Positions 1-9,673 of a stretch of 64,000 bases of DNA are shown piece by piece. The translations under genes and the position numbers were made by a program. The notes beneath the pieces are model-generated. The model did not search any database. It was not told the DNA's origin and saw only the letters and a program-made list of their open reading frames with translations. The stretch is taken from the NCBI RefSeq assembly GCF_900890425.1, contig NZ_CAAHFG010000005.1:62001-126000 (forward strand), read 5' to 3'. The stretch's first letter is position 1. Each line of letters starts with the position of its first letter. This DNA comes from Pontiella desulfatans. GTDB lineage: Bacteria > Verrucomicrobiota > Kiritimatiellia > Kiritimatiellales > Pontiellaceae.

Positions 1-497
1 ACGTTGACCGGACGTTCGCCGCTGTCGAAATGTTGCTCTTCCGGCAGCACGAGGTAAGGCCCTTTCTCAATTTCAATGTAGGCCAGCGAGGTTTGACCTT
101 CGGCTGCAGTAATGTGGACTTCACCCTTAGGCTGCGTCCAGAACGAGCCAGGCGGCATCCACATTTCGGCCGCATCGGGATCATCATTGTGAATCACGCC
201 CTGAATCACGACGCCGCGGTAGGAAACGTTGTGGATATGCGGGGGCGACTCAAAATTGCTCGGCGGCTTCAGCAGAAAACCGGTCGGCTCGGTGCCGTTG
301 CGATCACCCCACAGCGTTCCCGCCTTTGGCGCGAGATCACCGCGCTTGGGGTTGAGATGGGTATATTCAACATCGTCCGCCTGGATCACGTTTATATTCC
401 CGTTCCCGGCCATATCCGACGATATGGTTGTGCAACCCGCCACCAGGGAGCTGGCCGCGAGAAGCAGTACTATTGATATCGTATTCTTGGGATTCAT
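1..497 (-). CDS. Cupin-fold (DUF4437-like) lipoprotein, C-terminus outside window
   Basis: The reading frame opens at ATG 497 behind AGGAG and runs off the left edge, so about 165 residues are visible. The N-terminus is a lipoprotein signal: MNPKNTIS, a hydrophobic stretch and the lipobox VAGC (Cys about residue 22). The body looks like a cupin beta-barrel, with PPHIHN, a glycine-rich turn, [15 protein letters not shown] and a later YIEIEKGPY strand, as in DUF4437/ChrR-type cupins. It is the last visible gene of the minus-strand oxidoreductase set downstream of a TetR repressor. The family assignment comes from reading motifs; the substrate is unknown. Confidence 0.72.
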   Translation of the reverse strand, partial: MNPKNTISIVLLLAASSLVAGCTTISSDMAGNGNINVIQADDVEYTHLNPKRGDLAPKAGTLWGDRNGTEPTGFLLKPPSNFESPPHIHNVSYRGVVIQGVIHNDDPDAAEMWMPPGSFWTQPKGEVHITAAEGQTSLAYIEIEKGPYLVLPEEQHFDSGERPVN

Positions 498-611
498 TTT
501 TTTTCTCCTGTGGCTGTTTAAATATTTTTGGAGTGCGCCGGGAAATGAAATGCCACGGCGCTTTCCGAAAGCGGTGTCGCCCGTTGGTTGCCACCGCACT
601 CCAGAATTTAA

Positions 612-902
612 CTATCCGATTTGGGTCAGTGTGTTCACAGTAAACTCTTCGGTTGCGTCTTCCGTTGCGGCCATGAAGGCCTGGAAGTGTGCCGAATCAA
701 CATGTTTCTGCAGCAGCTCCGGGGATTCCCAGTTTTCGTAAACCACAAAAAGCATCGGCGCTTCATTGTCCTGGTGCAGATGATAGTTGATGCAGCCCTC
801 GTCTACGGCGTTGGTTATTTGAGCCAGCTTCAGCAGTTCGCTTTTCATGAGATCCACGCTGTCGGCATTCGCTTTGATTGTTGCAACGATGGTCAGTGCC
901 AT
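612..902 (-). CDS. Antibiotic-biosynthesis monooxygenase (ABM/YgiN-like) family protein
   Basis: A 96-residue protein with the ferredoxin-like dimeric alpha-beta barrel pattern of the ABM family: MALTIVATIKANADSV, EGCINYHLHQD, FVVYENWES and a terminal helix with HVDSAHFQAF. Members such as YgiN act on quinols or serve as small cofactor-free monooxygenases. The start has an AGGAG a few bases upstream. It sits between a nitroreductase and a cupin lipoprotein, which fits a quinone or electrophile detoxification group under the TetR repressor at 2.5-3.1 kb. The exact substrate cannot be read from the sequence. Confidence 0.88.
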   Translation of the reverse strand: MALTIVATIKANADSVDLMKSELLKLAQITNAVDEGCINYHLHQDNEAPMLFVVYENWESPELLQKHVDSAHFQAFMAATEDATEEFTVNTLTQIG

Positions 903-929
903 TTCATTTTCTCCTTAGAATAATTGGTT

Positions 930-1478
930 CTAAACAAAGCGCAGGATTTCGTCGGCTTCCATGCGCGGGGTGGGTTTCGGGCTTTCGTCAGGCCAGCCAT
1001 AGACGATCAGGGCCGAAACCGTTTCGTCTTCGGGCAGGTTCAGGAGTTTCGGAATAGTGTCCTTGTCGATGACGCCAAAGATGGTGGTACCCACGCCTCT
1101 GGCATGTGCGGCCAGGCAGAAGGTCTGGCAAGCGATGCCGGCATCGAAGGATTCCCACGCTTCCGGGTTGGCAAACTCCATATCAAACTTTTCTGGATCC
1201 AGCCGTCCGCTTTTGCCGGTCACATGGCTGAGCACACAGACGCCCTTGGCGTTTTCCAGCGTCTTCATGTTGTAGGAAAATCCCTTTACCCCTTCGTGGG
1301 CAATTTTACTGATGACGTCGGGGCTATCGACCAGCGTGTAGCGCGCAATCTGGGTGTTCGCCCACGACGGCGCCCAGCGGGCAAGATCGATGATCTCCTT
1401 CATGGTGTTTCGATCGACCGCGCCTGCTTTGAATTTACGAACGCTGCGGCGTTCCTTGATCATTTCAATGGCATCCAT
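930..1478 (-). CDS. Nitroreductase family protein
   Basis: A 182-residue FMN-dependent nitroreductase-fold protein. The N-terminal ERRSVRKFKAG is the classical FMN phosphate/ribityl-binding start. WAPSWANTQIARY gives the central region and the GVGTTIFGVID segment precedes the C-terminal VSALIVYGWPDE strand. The family reduces nitro compounds, quinones or flavins with NAD(P)H. It starts 22 bases after the MDR reductase stop and is followed by the ABM gene on the same strand, so the three probably form an operon. The ATG at 1478 has AGAGGA upstream. Confidence 0.92.
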   Translation of the reverse strand: MDAIEMIKERRSVRKFKAGAVDRNTMKEIIDLARWAPSWANTQIARYTLVDSPDVISKIAHEGVKGFSYNMKTLENAKGVCVLSHVTGKSGRLDPEKFDMEFANPEAWESFDAGIACQTFCLAAHARGVGTTIFGVIDKDTIPKLLNLPEDETVSALIVYGWPDESPKPTPRMEADEILRFV

Positions 1479-1499
1479 TTTGAGTATTCCTCTGTTTGG

Positions 1500-2444
1500 T
1501 TATAGGGTGACGATGGCCTTGCCGACGGTGCGGCCGGATTCGATTTGCAGGTGGGCGTCTGCCAGCTGTTCAAACGGGAAGGTAACGGAAACATGCGGCT
1601 TGAGGATGCCTGCTTCGAGCATCCCTTTCAGCGTATTCATGTCGTCGCCATTCGAAGTAACCATGACAAACTCGAGGGCAACGTTGAGTTTATCGGCTTC
1701 GGCCTGCAGCTCTTCCGGGAAGGTATGCGTTGGCAGGGAAACAATCTTGCCGCCGGACTTAACGACCTTCAGGGAATCTTCCAGTACCTGTCCGCCCATG
1801 CCGTCGAGCACGAAGTCGATGTCGGCCAAGACCTCTTCAAACTTTTGTTCGCGGTAGTCGATGTGCTCATCGGCACCGAGTGCCATGCAGAACTCGCGGT
1901 TCTTCGCGGACGAGGTAGTGATCACGTGTGCGCCGATATTCTTGGCCATCTGGATCGCGAAATGGCCGACACCGCCGGAACCGGCATGGATCAGCACCCG
2001 GTCGCCCGCTTTCACCCGACCGGTTAATACCTGCAGGGCGGTCAAGGCGGCCAGCGTGGTTGCCGCGGCTTCTTCAAACGTTGTGCCTTCCGGAATCTGG
2101 GCGAGCTGGCTGGCGGGGGAGGCGACATATTCCGCATAGGCTTTTCCATGCCCTGGAAAATTCACCATCCCGAACACCTGGTCGCCGACCGCAAAGTCGG
2201 TGACATCCGCGCCGACTTCCGCCACGGTTCCGGAAATATCCCAGCCGAGGATAACCGGGCGCTCTTCGGTGCCGAGGATCATGTTGAGCACGGCTTCGTG
2301 CGGGCGGACTTTCACGTCGACCGGATTGATGCTGATGGCTTTGGTTTCAACCAGAACTTCATCGGCTTTGATGGCCGGTTTTTCGATTTCGCTCAGAACG
2401 AGGTTTTCAACACCCCCGGCTTCCTTCAACAGGTATGCTTTCAT
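1500..2444 (-). CDS. NADP-dependent MDR oxidoreductase, quinone-reductase-like
   Basis: A 314-residue zinc-independent medium-chain dehydrogenase/reductase. It has the GroES-like half (GGVENLVLSEIEKPAIKADE; VILGWDISGTVAEVG) and a Rossmann half with the quinone-oxidoreductase signature VLIHAGSGGVGHFAIQMAK at about residues 148-166. The catalytic-zinc cysteine/histidine set of alcohol dehydrogenases is absent, which supports a quinone or enone reductase role. It is the first gene after the TetR operator at 2490-2504 and is read away from tetR on the same strand. A TetR repressor controlling quinone/electrophile reductases is a known arrangement. Confidence 0.92.
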   Translation of the reverse strand: MKAYLLKEAGGVENLVLSEIEKPAIKADEVLVETKAISINPVDVKVRPHEAVLNMILGTEERPVILGWDISGTVAEVGADVTDFAVGDQVFGMVNFPGHGKAYAEYVASPASQLAQIPEGTTFEEAAATTLAALTALQVLTGRVKAGDRVLIHAGSGGVGHFAIQMAKNIGAHVITTSSAKNREFCMALGADEHIDYREQKFEEVLADIDFVLDGMGGQVLEDSLKVVKSGGKIVSLPTHTFPEELQAEADKLNVALEFVMVTSNGDDMNTLKGMLEAGILKPHVSVTFPFEQLADAHLQIESGRTVGKAIVTL

Positions 2445-2489
2445 TTCATGTTCTCCATTTGGTTTTAATTGTCTCTCGCCCGGTCGAAA

Positions 2490-2504
2490 TAGACCGGTCG
2501 TCTA
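2490..2504. promoter_or_regulatory. TetR operator, promoter-proximal copy
   Basis: TAGACCGGTCGTCTA lies 46 bases upstream of the MDR start. The TAGAC/GTCTA arms form an inverted repeat and GACCGGTC inside is a perfect palindrome. The same 15 bases recur at the tetR start (3139-3153). The site resembles operators of NemR-type TetR repressors as I recall them. Binding by the adjacent TetR protein is inferred from position and duplication. Confidence 0.75.
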
Positions 2505-2527
2505 GTGTGCGGTAAAAAAATAGATGG

Positions 2528-3136
2528 CTAGTTGGCCATGTTGCCGATCCTTGTTTTGATGTGCTCGACCGTCTGGCGAATTGGGGTGGCATTCCGGCTG
2601 ATGACGGATCGCTGGGCGGCCCCGGACCAATGATCCTGAATCAGCTGGGCTTCGGCTGCGGTATCGATGGCGCCGGGAAGTTTCTTTTCGGTAACCGCCT
2701 CATCGAGAACCTCCTGGTAGATATCGATCCATTGCAGGATTCCCCGAACAATCTCCGTGCGCATCCCTTCGCTGAGGTCGGAAACCTCCGAAGCCAGCTT
2801 AAGCGCCAGACAGGGGTATTTGCCGGGGTTGTTGGCAATGAAATCGACGCTGCCGTCCAGATAGTTAAACAACCGCACCAGCGGATCCGCCTCCATCTCG
2901 CTCGCAATCAGCAACGACCGTTTCAGCGCGCAGGCTTCCGCCATGTAATGTTTCAGCATCTCGACGCCAAACTGCTCCTTGGATTCGAAATAGTGGTAGA
3001 ACGATCCCTTCGGCACGTTGACGGCATCCAGGATCTGTTTCAGGCCGACCGAGTGGAAGCTCTTTTCCAGCATGATCTCTTCGGCGGCATCAAGAATGCG
3101 TTCTTTGGTCGTTTGTTCCTTCATTTCGCTGCACAT
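2528..3136 (-). CDS. TetR/AcrR-family transcriptional repressor
   Basis: A protein of about 202 residues with an N-terminal TetR HTH: TTKERILDAAEEIMLEKSFH, then VGLKQILDAVNVPKGSFYHYF, ending SKEQFG. The KGSFYHYF recognition helix is typical of the AcrR/YxaF/NemR side of the family. The rest is a helical ligand-binding domain. Starts at 3136 or 3124 are both possible and neither has a clear Shine-Dalgarno. An operator copy abuts the start, so autorepression is likely, and the second copy sits before the downstream reductase genes. The longer frame back to 3298 only shadows the neighbouring Nudix gene. Confidence 0.9.
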   Translation of the reverse strand: MCSEMKEQTTKERILDAAEEIMLEKSFHSVGLKQILDAVNVPKGSFYHYFESKEQFGVEMLKHYMAEACALKRSLLIASEMEADPLVRLFNYLDGSVDFIANNPGKYPCLALKLASEVSDLSEGMRTEIVRGILQWIDIYQEVLDEAVTEKKLPGAIDTAAEAQLIQDHWSGAAQRSVISRNATPIRQTVEHIKTRIGNMAN

Positions 3137-3138
3137 AT

Positions 3139-3153
3139 TAGACCGGTCGTCTA
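3139..3153. promoter_or_regulatory. TetR operator, autoregulatory copy
   Basis: An exact second copy of TAGACCGGTCGTCTA, ending three bases before the longer possible tetR start. It lies in the divergent tetR/Nudix gap, so it could also influence the Nudix gene. Confidence 0.75.
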
Positions 3154-3248
3154 CAAAGGCAAGCGAAAAATGAATCCTTCTGCTTTTTCCCTTGTGATAG
3201 CCTGGTTCATGGAATAAGCGGACGGGGCAAACCAAGAAGGAACACGCA

Positions 3249-3875
3249 ATGGATTCGGAAGCAAAACACGTCGAATGGGCGCGCAAGGTCAAGGCCATCG
3301 CGCAGATCGGCCTCGAGTATGCCGCCGATCCCTACGATCGCGAACGCTACACCGAACTCCGTGCTTTGGTCGCCGAAATGATGGCCGAAGCCTCGGATGT
3401 CCCTTTCAACCAATGGCTGGATTTATTCGAGGGCGAAACCGGCTATGCCACCCCCCGCGTCGATGTTCGCGGCGCGGTTTTCCGGGATGGGCAGGTACTG
3501 CTCTGCCGGGAACTCGATGATGGATTATGGAGCCTCCCGGGCGGATGGGCCGACGTCAACGACCCGCCCTCGGCCGCCGTCGAGCGCGAGCTGCGCGAGG
3601 AAACCGGCTACGAAGTCCGCTGCACCAAGCTCGCCGCCGTGCTCGACCGCGACCTGCACTACAACGAAGACAAGCGCCCGATCCACACCTACAAACTGAT
3701 GTTCCTCTGCGAAATCATCGGAGAGGCAGGGGGCTTGGATCACGACATTGCCGAAGCGCGCTTCTTCCCGGTTGGCGACCTGCCGCCGCTGTCCCGCGCC
3801 CGCACCCTGCCGGAACAAGTCGAGCTGATGGCCAAACACCACAAAAACCCGGAGCTCCCGACCGAATTCGACTAA
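3249..3875 (+). CDS. Nudix hydrolase with N-terminal NUDIX_N-type domain (YjhB-like)
   Basis: A 208-residue protein. Residues 1-60 are the helical N-terminal extension found in YjhB-like ADP-ribose/nucleoside-diphosphate hydrolases (HVEWARKVKAIAQIGLEYA). The Nudix fold follows, starting VDVRGAVFRDGQVLLCRE. The Nudix box is GGWADVND, a short spacer and RELREETGYE. The first glutamate of the consensus is aspartate here, while the metal-binding REXXEE core is intact. It hydrolyses a nucleoside diphosphate linked to another moiety; the substrate is unknown. AAGGA precedes the ATG. It is divergent from tetR and ends in a bidirectional hairpin. Confidence 0.93.
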   Translation: MDSEAKHVEWARKVKAIAQIGLEYAADPYDRERYTELRALVAEMMAEASDVPFNQWLDLFEGETGYATPRVDVRGAVFRDGQVLLCRELDDGLWSLPGGWADVNDPPSAAVERELREETGYEVRCTKLAAVLDRDLHYNEDKRPIHTYKLMFLCEIIGEAGGLDHDIAEARFFPVGDLPPLSRARTLPEQVELMAKHHKNPELPTEFD

Positions 3876-3887
3876 GCCCCGCTCCCA

Positions 3888-3933
3888 AAGCGTCGAATTA
3901 GAATTGACGGCCGTGAATTCTAATTAGACGCTT
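3888..3933. terminator. Bidirectional hairpin between convergent genes
   Basis: AAGCGTCGAATTAGAATT pairs with AATTCTAATTAGACGCTT (18 bp, one mismatch) across a 10-base loop, with T/A-rich ends on both strands. The stop codon of the minus-strand NFACT gene lies inside the right arm. Confidence 0.7.
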
Positions 3934-4312
3934 TTCCCGGGATGGCGGGGCGGACCTTGGTGGTTTTTTCGCGTTTGATGGTGACGGTTCCGGGCTTGGC
4001 GCCGCGTGGTTTTCCAACGTGCTTGGCTTCGGTGTATTTGACGGGGACGTTGCCGGCGGTGCGGGCCTTGGAGTGCCAGGCGGCAATGGCGGCGGCTTGT
4101 TTGATGGTGGCGTTGTCGGGTTTTTCGCCGTCGGGATGGCGCAGGATGACGTGGCTGCCGGGCATGCCGTGGACGTGGAACCAGAGGTCGTTGGCGCTGG
4201 CGACCCTGAGGCTGAGCAGGTCGTTGTCGGCGTCGGTTTTTCCGGCGAGCGCCTCGAAACCGCCGGGCAGTTCGTATTTCCAGAAATCGGGCTGTATTTC
4301 TTTTCCTCTCAT
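3920..4312 (-). CDS. Stand-alone NFACT RNA-binding (NFACT-R/DUF814) domain protein
   Basis: About 130 residues with the NFACT-R core of RqcH/Rqc2/FbpA-like proteins: NDLWFHVHGMPGSHVIL, then PDNATIKQAAAIAAWHSKAR, VKYTEAKHVGKPRGAKPGTV and a basic tail TIKREKTTKV. In full-length RqcH this domain binds tRNA during ribosome-associated quality control. The NFACT-N and coiled-coil parts are absent, so this is a single-domain relative and not a complete RqcH. The start ATG at 4312 has no obvious Shine-Dalgarno. The gene ends inside the hairpin shared with the Nudix gene. Confidence 0.85.
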   Translation of the reverse strand: MRGKEIQPDFWKYELPGGFEALAGKTDADNDLLSLRVASANDLWFHVHGMPGSHVILRHPDGEKPDNATIKQAAAIAAWHSKARTAGNVPVKYTEAKHVGKPRGAKPGTVTIKREKTTKVRPAIPGKASN

Positions 4313-4350
4313 GGGGAATATTGTTAACCACGAAAGGCGGGGAAACGAAG

Positions 4351-4746
4351 ATGAATCTATTCGCTTATGGAACTTTGATGTGGCCGGAGGTGCTGCAGGC
4401 GGTGATGGGGCGACGGCTCGAAGGGGAGCCGGCGACGCTCGAGGGCTACACGCGGTTGCGCGTGATTGGCCAGCACTATCCAGTGATTGTCGTTTCGTTG
4501 GATGATTCGGTTGCGGGGATTCTCTACCAAGGTTTGACGGCGGACGAGTTCGGGCGCCTGGACGCGTTCGAGGGGGAGGAATATGACCGGATCGGGGTCT
4601 GCCTTGGAGACGCCAAAGCCTTTGCCTATGTGCTTTCCGACGATTGTAGGCACATTGCCGCCCCGGAGCCTTGGCACCCGGAGCAATTAACCCCTGGGCA
4701 ACTGGCTTCCTTTTGCAGCGAGTACAAAGGCTGGAGCGAGGTTTGA
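4351..4746 (+). CDS. Gamma-glutamylcyclotransferase (GGCT/AIG2-like) family protein
   Basis: About 131 residues opening with the family hallmark MNLFAYGTLMWPEV, a beta strand followed by the YGTL substrate-binding loop. Later come GILYQGLTADEFGRLDAFEGEEYDR, where the glutamate of FEGEEY matches the catalytic acid region, and the short AFAYV strand. Members release 5-oxoproline from gamma-glutamyl amines. I chose ATG 4351 over the upstream in-frame ATG at 4321 because the fold begins there. It is convergent with the ACT-domain gene, leaving a 3-base gap. Confidence 0.88.
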   Translation: MNLFAYGTLMWPEVLQAVMGRRLEGEPATLEGYTRLRVIGQHYPVIVVSLDDSVAGILYQGLTADEFGRLDAFEGEEYDRIGVCLGDAKAFAYVLSDDCRHIAAPEPWHPEQLTPGQLASFCSEYKGWSEV

Positions 4747-4749
4747 CGC

Positions 4750-5154
4750 CTATTCGTTCAGCAGCACCAGCGCGCGCTCGTTGTTGCTGGTGGAGAGTAC
4801 GGCCAGGCAGATTTCATCCGATACCGGTGCGCTGGCGTATAGGTATTTAATGTTGATTCCTCCGTTGCCGATCTTGGTGCAAATGCTGGCCAGCATTCCG
4901 GGGGAGTGCTGCATCGGCACTTCGATCGAGTCGATTTCTTCGGGGGCATAGCTGTGGGCGCGCAGGGCATCGATGGCCCTGAGGTTGTCGTCGGTCACAA
5001 GGCGGACGACGCCTTTGTTCTCGTCTTCGACCCAGGCGGCGGCGGCGCGGATATTGACGCCCTTGTCGGCCACGATTTTCGTGAGCTGGGCGAGAATGCC
5101 GATATCGTTCAGCACGCGGACGGAGACTTCTTTGCATTGCCTTGCGGTGATCAT
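4750..5154 (-). CDS. Tandem ACT-domain protein
   Basis: 134 residues forming two ACT repeats: VSVRVLNDIGILAQLTKIVADKG and, after a short linker, VPMQHSPGMLASICTKIGNGGINIKYLYAS. ACT pairs bind amino acids or serve as small regulatory subunits; nothing else is fused here. AGGGAGGT lies 7 bases before ATG 5154, whereas the upstream GTG at 5163 overlaps that Shine-Dalgarno, so ATG is preferred. The ligand is unknown. Confidence 0.88.
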   Translation of the reverse strand: MITARQCKEVSVRVLNDIGILAQLTKIVADKGVNIRAAAAWVEDENKGVVRLVTDDNLRAIDALRAHSYAPEEIDSIEVPMQHSPGMLASICTKIGNGGINIKYLYASAPVSDEICLAVLSTSNNERALVLLNE

Positions 5155-5286
5155 CGAATCCACCTCCCTTCGCTCGTAAACTAATGGTGGCCCGGGGGAT
5201 TGTCGAGAGAGGAATCGACTCCCAAAATGGGTTGCAAGTGCTTCGATTGTCTGATTTTGTGTGAAGTCTGTATATTAAGGAGGAAT

Positions 5287-6626
5287 GTGAGCAAGGGCTT
5301 TAACAGGGAACGGGCAGGGAGATGGCTTGCGTGGTCATGCGCAATGGCCTTCCTTTGCTATGGAGTCTGCTCTAGCCTTGCGGAGGATATTTCGGCCGAC
5401 ACGGGCAAGTTGCGCTGGATGGGGCATTGGAAGGGGGAGGGCGGCCGGGAGCAAATGGTTCGCGAAGTGCTCGATGAATTCCGCTTCCTCCATCCTAAAC
5501 TGGATGTCGAGTTCCAGTTCGCAAGTGATGTTCTTCCGGAAAAGTCGCAGCTTTCCGCCGCGAACTGCATTGTGGAAATGATCCGTTCGGGAACGTTCGA
5601 CTGGGACGTGGTGTGGCTGGACCCGCTGATCTACAGCATGGTGGCCGACCAGCTGGACGATTGGGACTGGGGGCGCAAGCATCTGGTCGATTTTTGCGCG
5701 GTGCCCGGTTTCGGTAAGACCCAGAAAAATTTCCTGGTGGAGGGCAAGGATGCCCACCGGTACACGGCCGGGGTGTTCCCGGGGCCCTACATCGAAGGGT
5801 TTCTCTACACGGCCTGGTATAACCAATCCGTGGCCGACCGGCTGGGCCTCGACATCCGCGAAGAGGGCATGACGGAAAAGGATCTGCTGGGCTACGTCGA
5901 AAAGGTGCACGCCTACAACCAAACCGCGGCCGAACCCATTGCGGCGTTTCTCGACGTGGCGCGTTCCGGTTCGTTCCGCCGCCTCTACTATGGGCTTCTC
6001 TATTCCTGCCTCCCCGAGTGCGATTCCGAGGGCGAAGCGGATGGACCAACCATCGCAGAGGCCTATGCCCGTACGGATGCGTTTTTCGGCGAGCTGGGGC
6101 GCTACCAGCCCACCGAGGGCAATGCCGCTTCGGTGACCTGGCCGGATGCCGCTCGCTTCATGCTGGTCGAAAACCGCGCCCTGTTTTTCTTTGATGCCAC
6201 CTGGCGCTACAATGCATTCAAGACCGCATGTCCCGAAAGGATCGGGCAGCTGCGTTTGGCCCAAATGCCTGGATTCGGTGGCAACAGCCACGCGGTCGGC
6301 GGATACCTGACCACCTGGGCGGTCCTGAAGAATGCGCCGGGGCGCGATGCGGGCATCGAGCTGATGCGCCATTGGAGCCGCCCGCCGATCGCCCAGAAAT
6401 GGGTGCGCTACACCAAGTGCCCAACCGGGCTGAAGGGCGATTTGTACGACCCAACCTTTGGGCAGGACATCCACGCCGAATTCCAGCGGAGGCTCCGCCT
6501 GAAATGCAACAACCTCATGGCGGACCCTCCGGTCTTTTCCAGCAGGTTTGTCGAGCAATATCCCTCGATCGACCCCGAGCGCGCCGCAGTCGCCGTCCTT
6601 AAGTTGCGCGGCGACGAGGGGGGCGA

Positions 6627-6630
<4 letters not shown>
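5287..6630 (+). CDS. Extracellular solute-binding protein, probable sensor partner of the kinase
   Basis: About 447 residues. The GTG start at 5287 follows AAGGAGG and gives a good signal peptide (basic [12 protein letters not shown], a hydrophobic run, SSLA/EDIS). The mature part looks like a family-1 ABC solute-binding protein: [51 protein letters not shown] and [14 protein letters not shown]. No ABC permease or ATPase is nearby. The stop overlaps the start of a hybrid histidine kinase (ATGA), so it probably delivers a periplasmic ligand signal to that kinase and not to a transporter. An in-frame ATG at 5200 is not supported by a signal peptide. Confidence 0.85.
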
Positions 6631-8549
<1,919 letters not shown>

Positions 8550-8561
8550 CCCGTCCGCTGC

Positions 8562-8580
8562 TAGTAAATTCTACTAAAAA
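8562..8580. promoter_or_regulatory. TAGTA-N5-TACTA-AAAA inverted repeat upstream of small membrane gene
   Basis: TAGTAAATTCTACTA followed by AAAA lies 90 bases before the start at 8666. The same arrangement with a different 5-base centre recurs before the paralogue at 14799 (14668-14687). This suggests a shared regulator binding site. Confidence 0.5.
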
Positions 8581-8665
8581 TTTGAACCTTTTCTTGTGGC
8601 GCCTGTCGGTCTTGGTTCTGCAAACTGTTGCATCAAGTATGAGCCCGGGACGAAAAGGATAATCA

Positions 8666-8914
8666 ATGCACGGACACGGAAAAGTTCCCATGTTTAGAAT
8701 GAAGCCGAACAAAGGCACCCTCGCGATTGCCATCGTGGTTCTGTTGCTCGGGGTGCTCTTTTTCTTCGAGGGCCACCGCGATCCCGGCGACATCCCGGCC
8801 CATGAGCGGGCCAACCTCTTGCTGGCCATTTCCGTTGTCGTCTCCGGCCTGCTGTTCATCGTCTCCACCGGGCGCATGTGGTTCAAGCACCTGTGGCACG
8901 ACCGCTATCGTTGA
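8666..8914 (+). CDS. Small two-TM membrane protein (paralogue A)
   Basis: 82 residues with two hydrophobic spans at about 18-35 and 49-66 and a short linker rich in charged residues. The N-terminal MFRMKPNKG and the C-terminal LLFIVSTGRMWFKHLW match the other two small proteins (14799 and 18158), which carry MYRxKPN-like starts and LLIVAFARYRFTHLWK ends. The start has AAAAGGA 8 bases upstream. This copy ends at HDRYR and lacks the AAHSDKYK tail of the other two. The function is unknown; it follows a hybrid kinase gene. Confidence 0.8.
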   Translation: MHGHGKVPMFRMKPNKGTLAIAIVVLLLGVLFFFEGHRDPGDIPAHERANLLLAISVVVSGLLFIVSTGRMWFKHLWHDRYR

Positions 8915-8945
8915 GCTTGTGGCTCAGCGGAATGACGAACAGCAA

Positions 8946-8981
8946 AACACCCAATCCCGAATTGAATCGGCATTGGGTGTT
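8946..8981. terminator. Bidirectional terminator hairpin
   Basis: AACACCCAAT pairs perfectly with ATTGGGTGTT, with further inner pairing (CCGA/TCGG). It sits between the convergent small membrane gene and the DUF1080 gene. Confidence 0.7.
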
Positions 8982-9003
8982 TGGGTCTTTCGGGTCTTGA
9001 TTA

Positions 9004-9660
9004 TTATCCCGCCGGCATGGCCTTGATCCGGATGTTGCGGAACTCGATGTTCGCCCGTTCGGCCTGGAGGCAGATGGCGCCTTCCGAAACCGACATGTTC
9101 CAACCCTTGTTGACCAAGGTTCCGTTAACGAATACCTCGACGGTGTTGTCTTTGGCAACAATGCGCATCTGGTTCCATTCGCCCGAAGGCTTTTCGGCGC
9201 CGTCAACCAGGTTGAGCCTGCGGCGGCTGGGCTGGTTGTTCTTGCCCTTGGCAATCTGTTCCGGTTGCACCTCGATCGTCTCGCCAATCACCCAGAAATC
9301 GCCGGCGTTGTCCTTCATCAGCTGCACCTCCATCGATTTCGGCCAGACGCTCATGAGGCGGGGATCGGTGCAGTGGATCAGGCAACCGCTGTTGCCCCCG
9401 GTGTCCGGCCAGCGCCATTGGAATTCCAGTTCATAGTTCGAATAGCTTTTTTCGGTGCGCATCACGCCGTTGGGCTTGCCCTTGCCCATCACGACCACCG
9501 TGTCGTCCTTCACCGACCAGATGGTTTCCGGTGCGGCTTTGTCGAGGGTGTCGAACGTCCATCCGGTGAAATCCTTGCCATTGAAGAGGGGCGTCCACCC
9601 CTCCTCGGCGAAGGCCGCGGTCGCAACACCTAGCAGTAAAACAGTCAATAGCTTTTTCAT
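9004..9660 (-). CDS. Secreted DUF1080 (3-keto-disaccharide hydrolase-like) protein
   Basis: About 218 residues. The signal peptide MKKLLTVLLLGVATAAFA is followed by the concanavalin-like DUF1080 fold: GWTPLFNGKDFTGWTF, YELEFQWRWPDTGGNSG, then MEVQLMKDNAGDF and EWNQMRIVAKDNTVEVFVNG, ending in EFRNIRIK. This family is expanded in PVC bacteria and some members hydrolyse 3-keto-glycosides. ATG 9660 is preferred over 9666 because GGAG then sits 6 bases away. It follows a Gfo/Idh/MocA oxidoreductase by 13 bases, a pairing that fits oxidation to a 3-keto sugar and hydrolysis in the same pathway. Confidence 0.93.
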   Translation of the reverse strand: MKKLLTVLLLGVATAAFAEEGWTPLFNGKDFTGWTFDTLDKAAPETIWSVKDDTVVVMGKGKPNGVMRTEKSYSNYELEFQWRWPDTGGNSGCLIHCTDPRLMSVWPKSMEVQLMKDNAGDFWVIGETIEVQPEQIAKGKNNQPSRRRLNLVDGAEKPSGEWNQMRIVAKDNTVEVFVNGTLVNKGWNMSVSEGAICLQAERANIEFRNIRIKAMPAG

Positions 9661-9673
9661 GGTCATCTCCAGT

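Noticed and set aside
5335-6558. 407-residue minus-strand frame opposite the solute-binding protein
   Set aside because: It is a high-GC shadow of a clear secreted protein gene and has no recognised motif.
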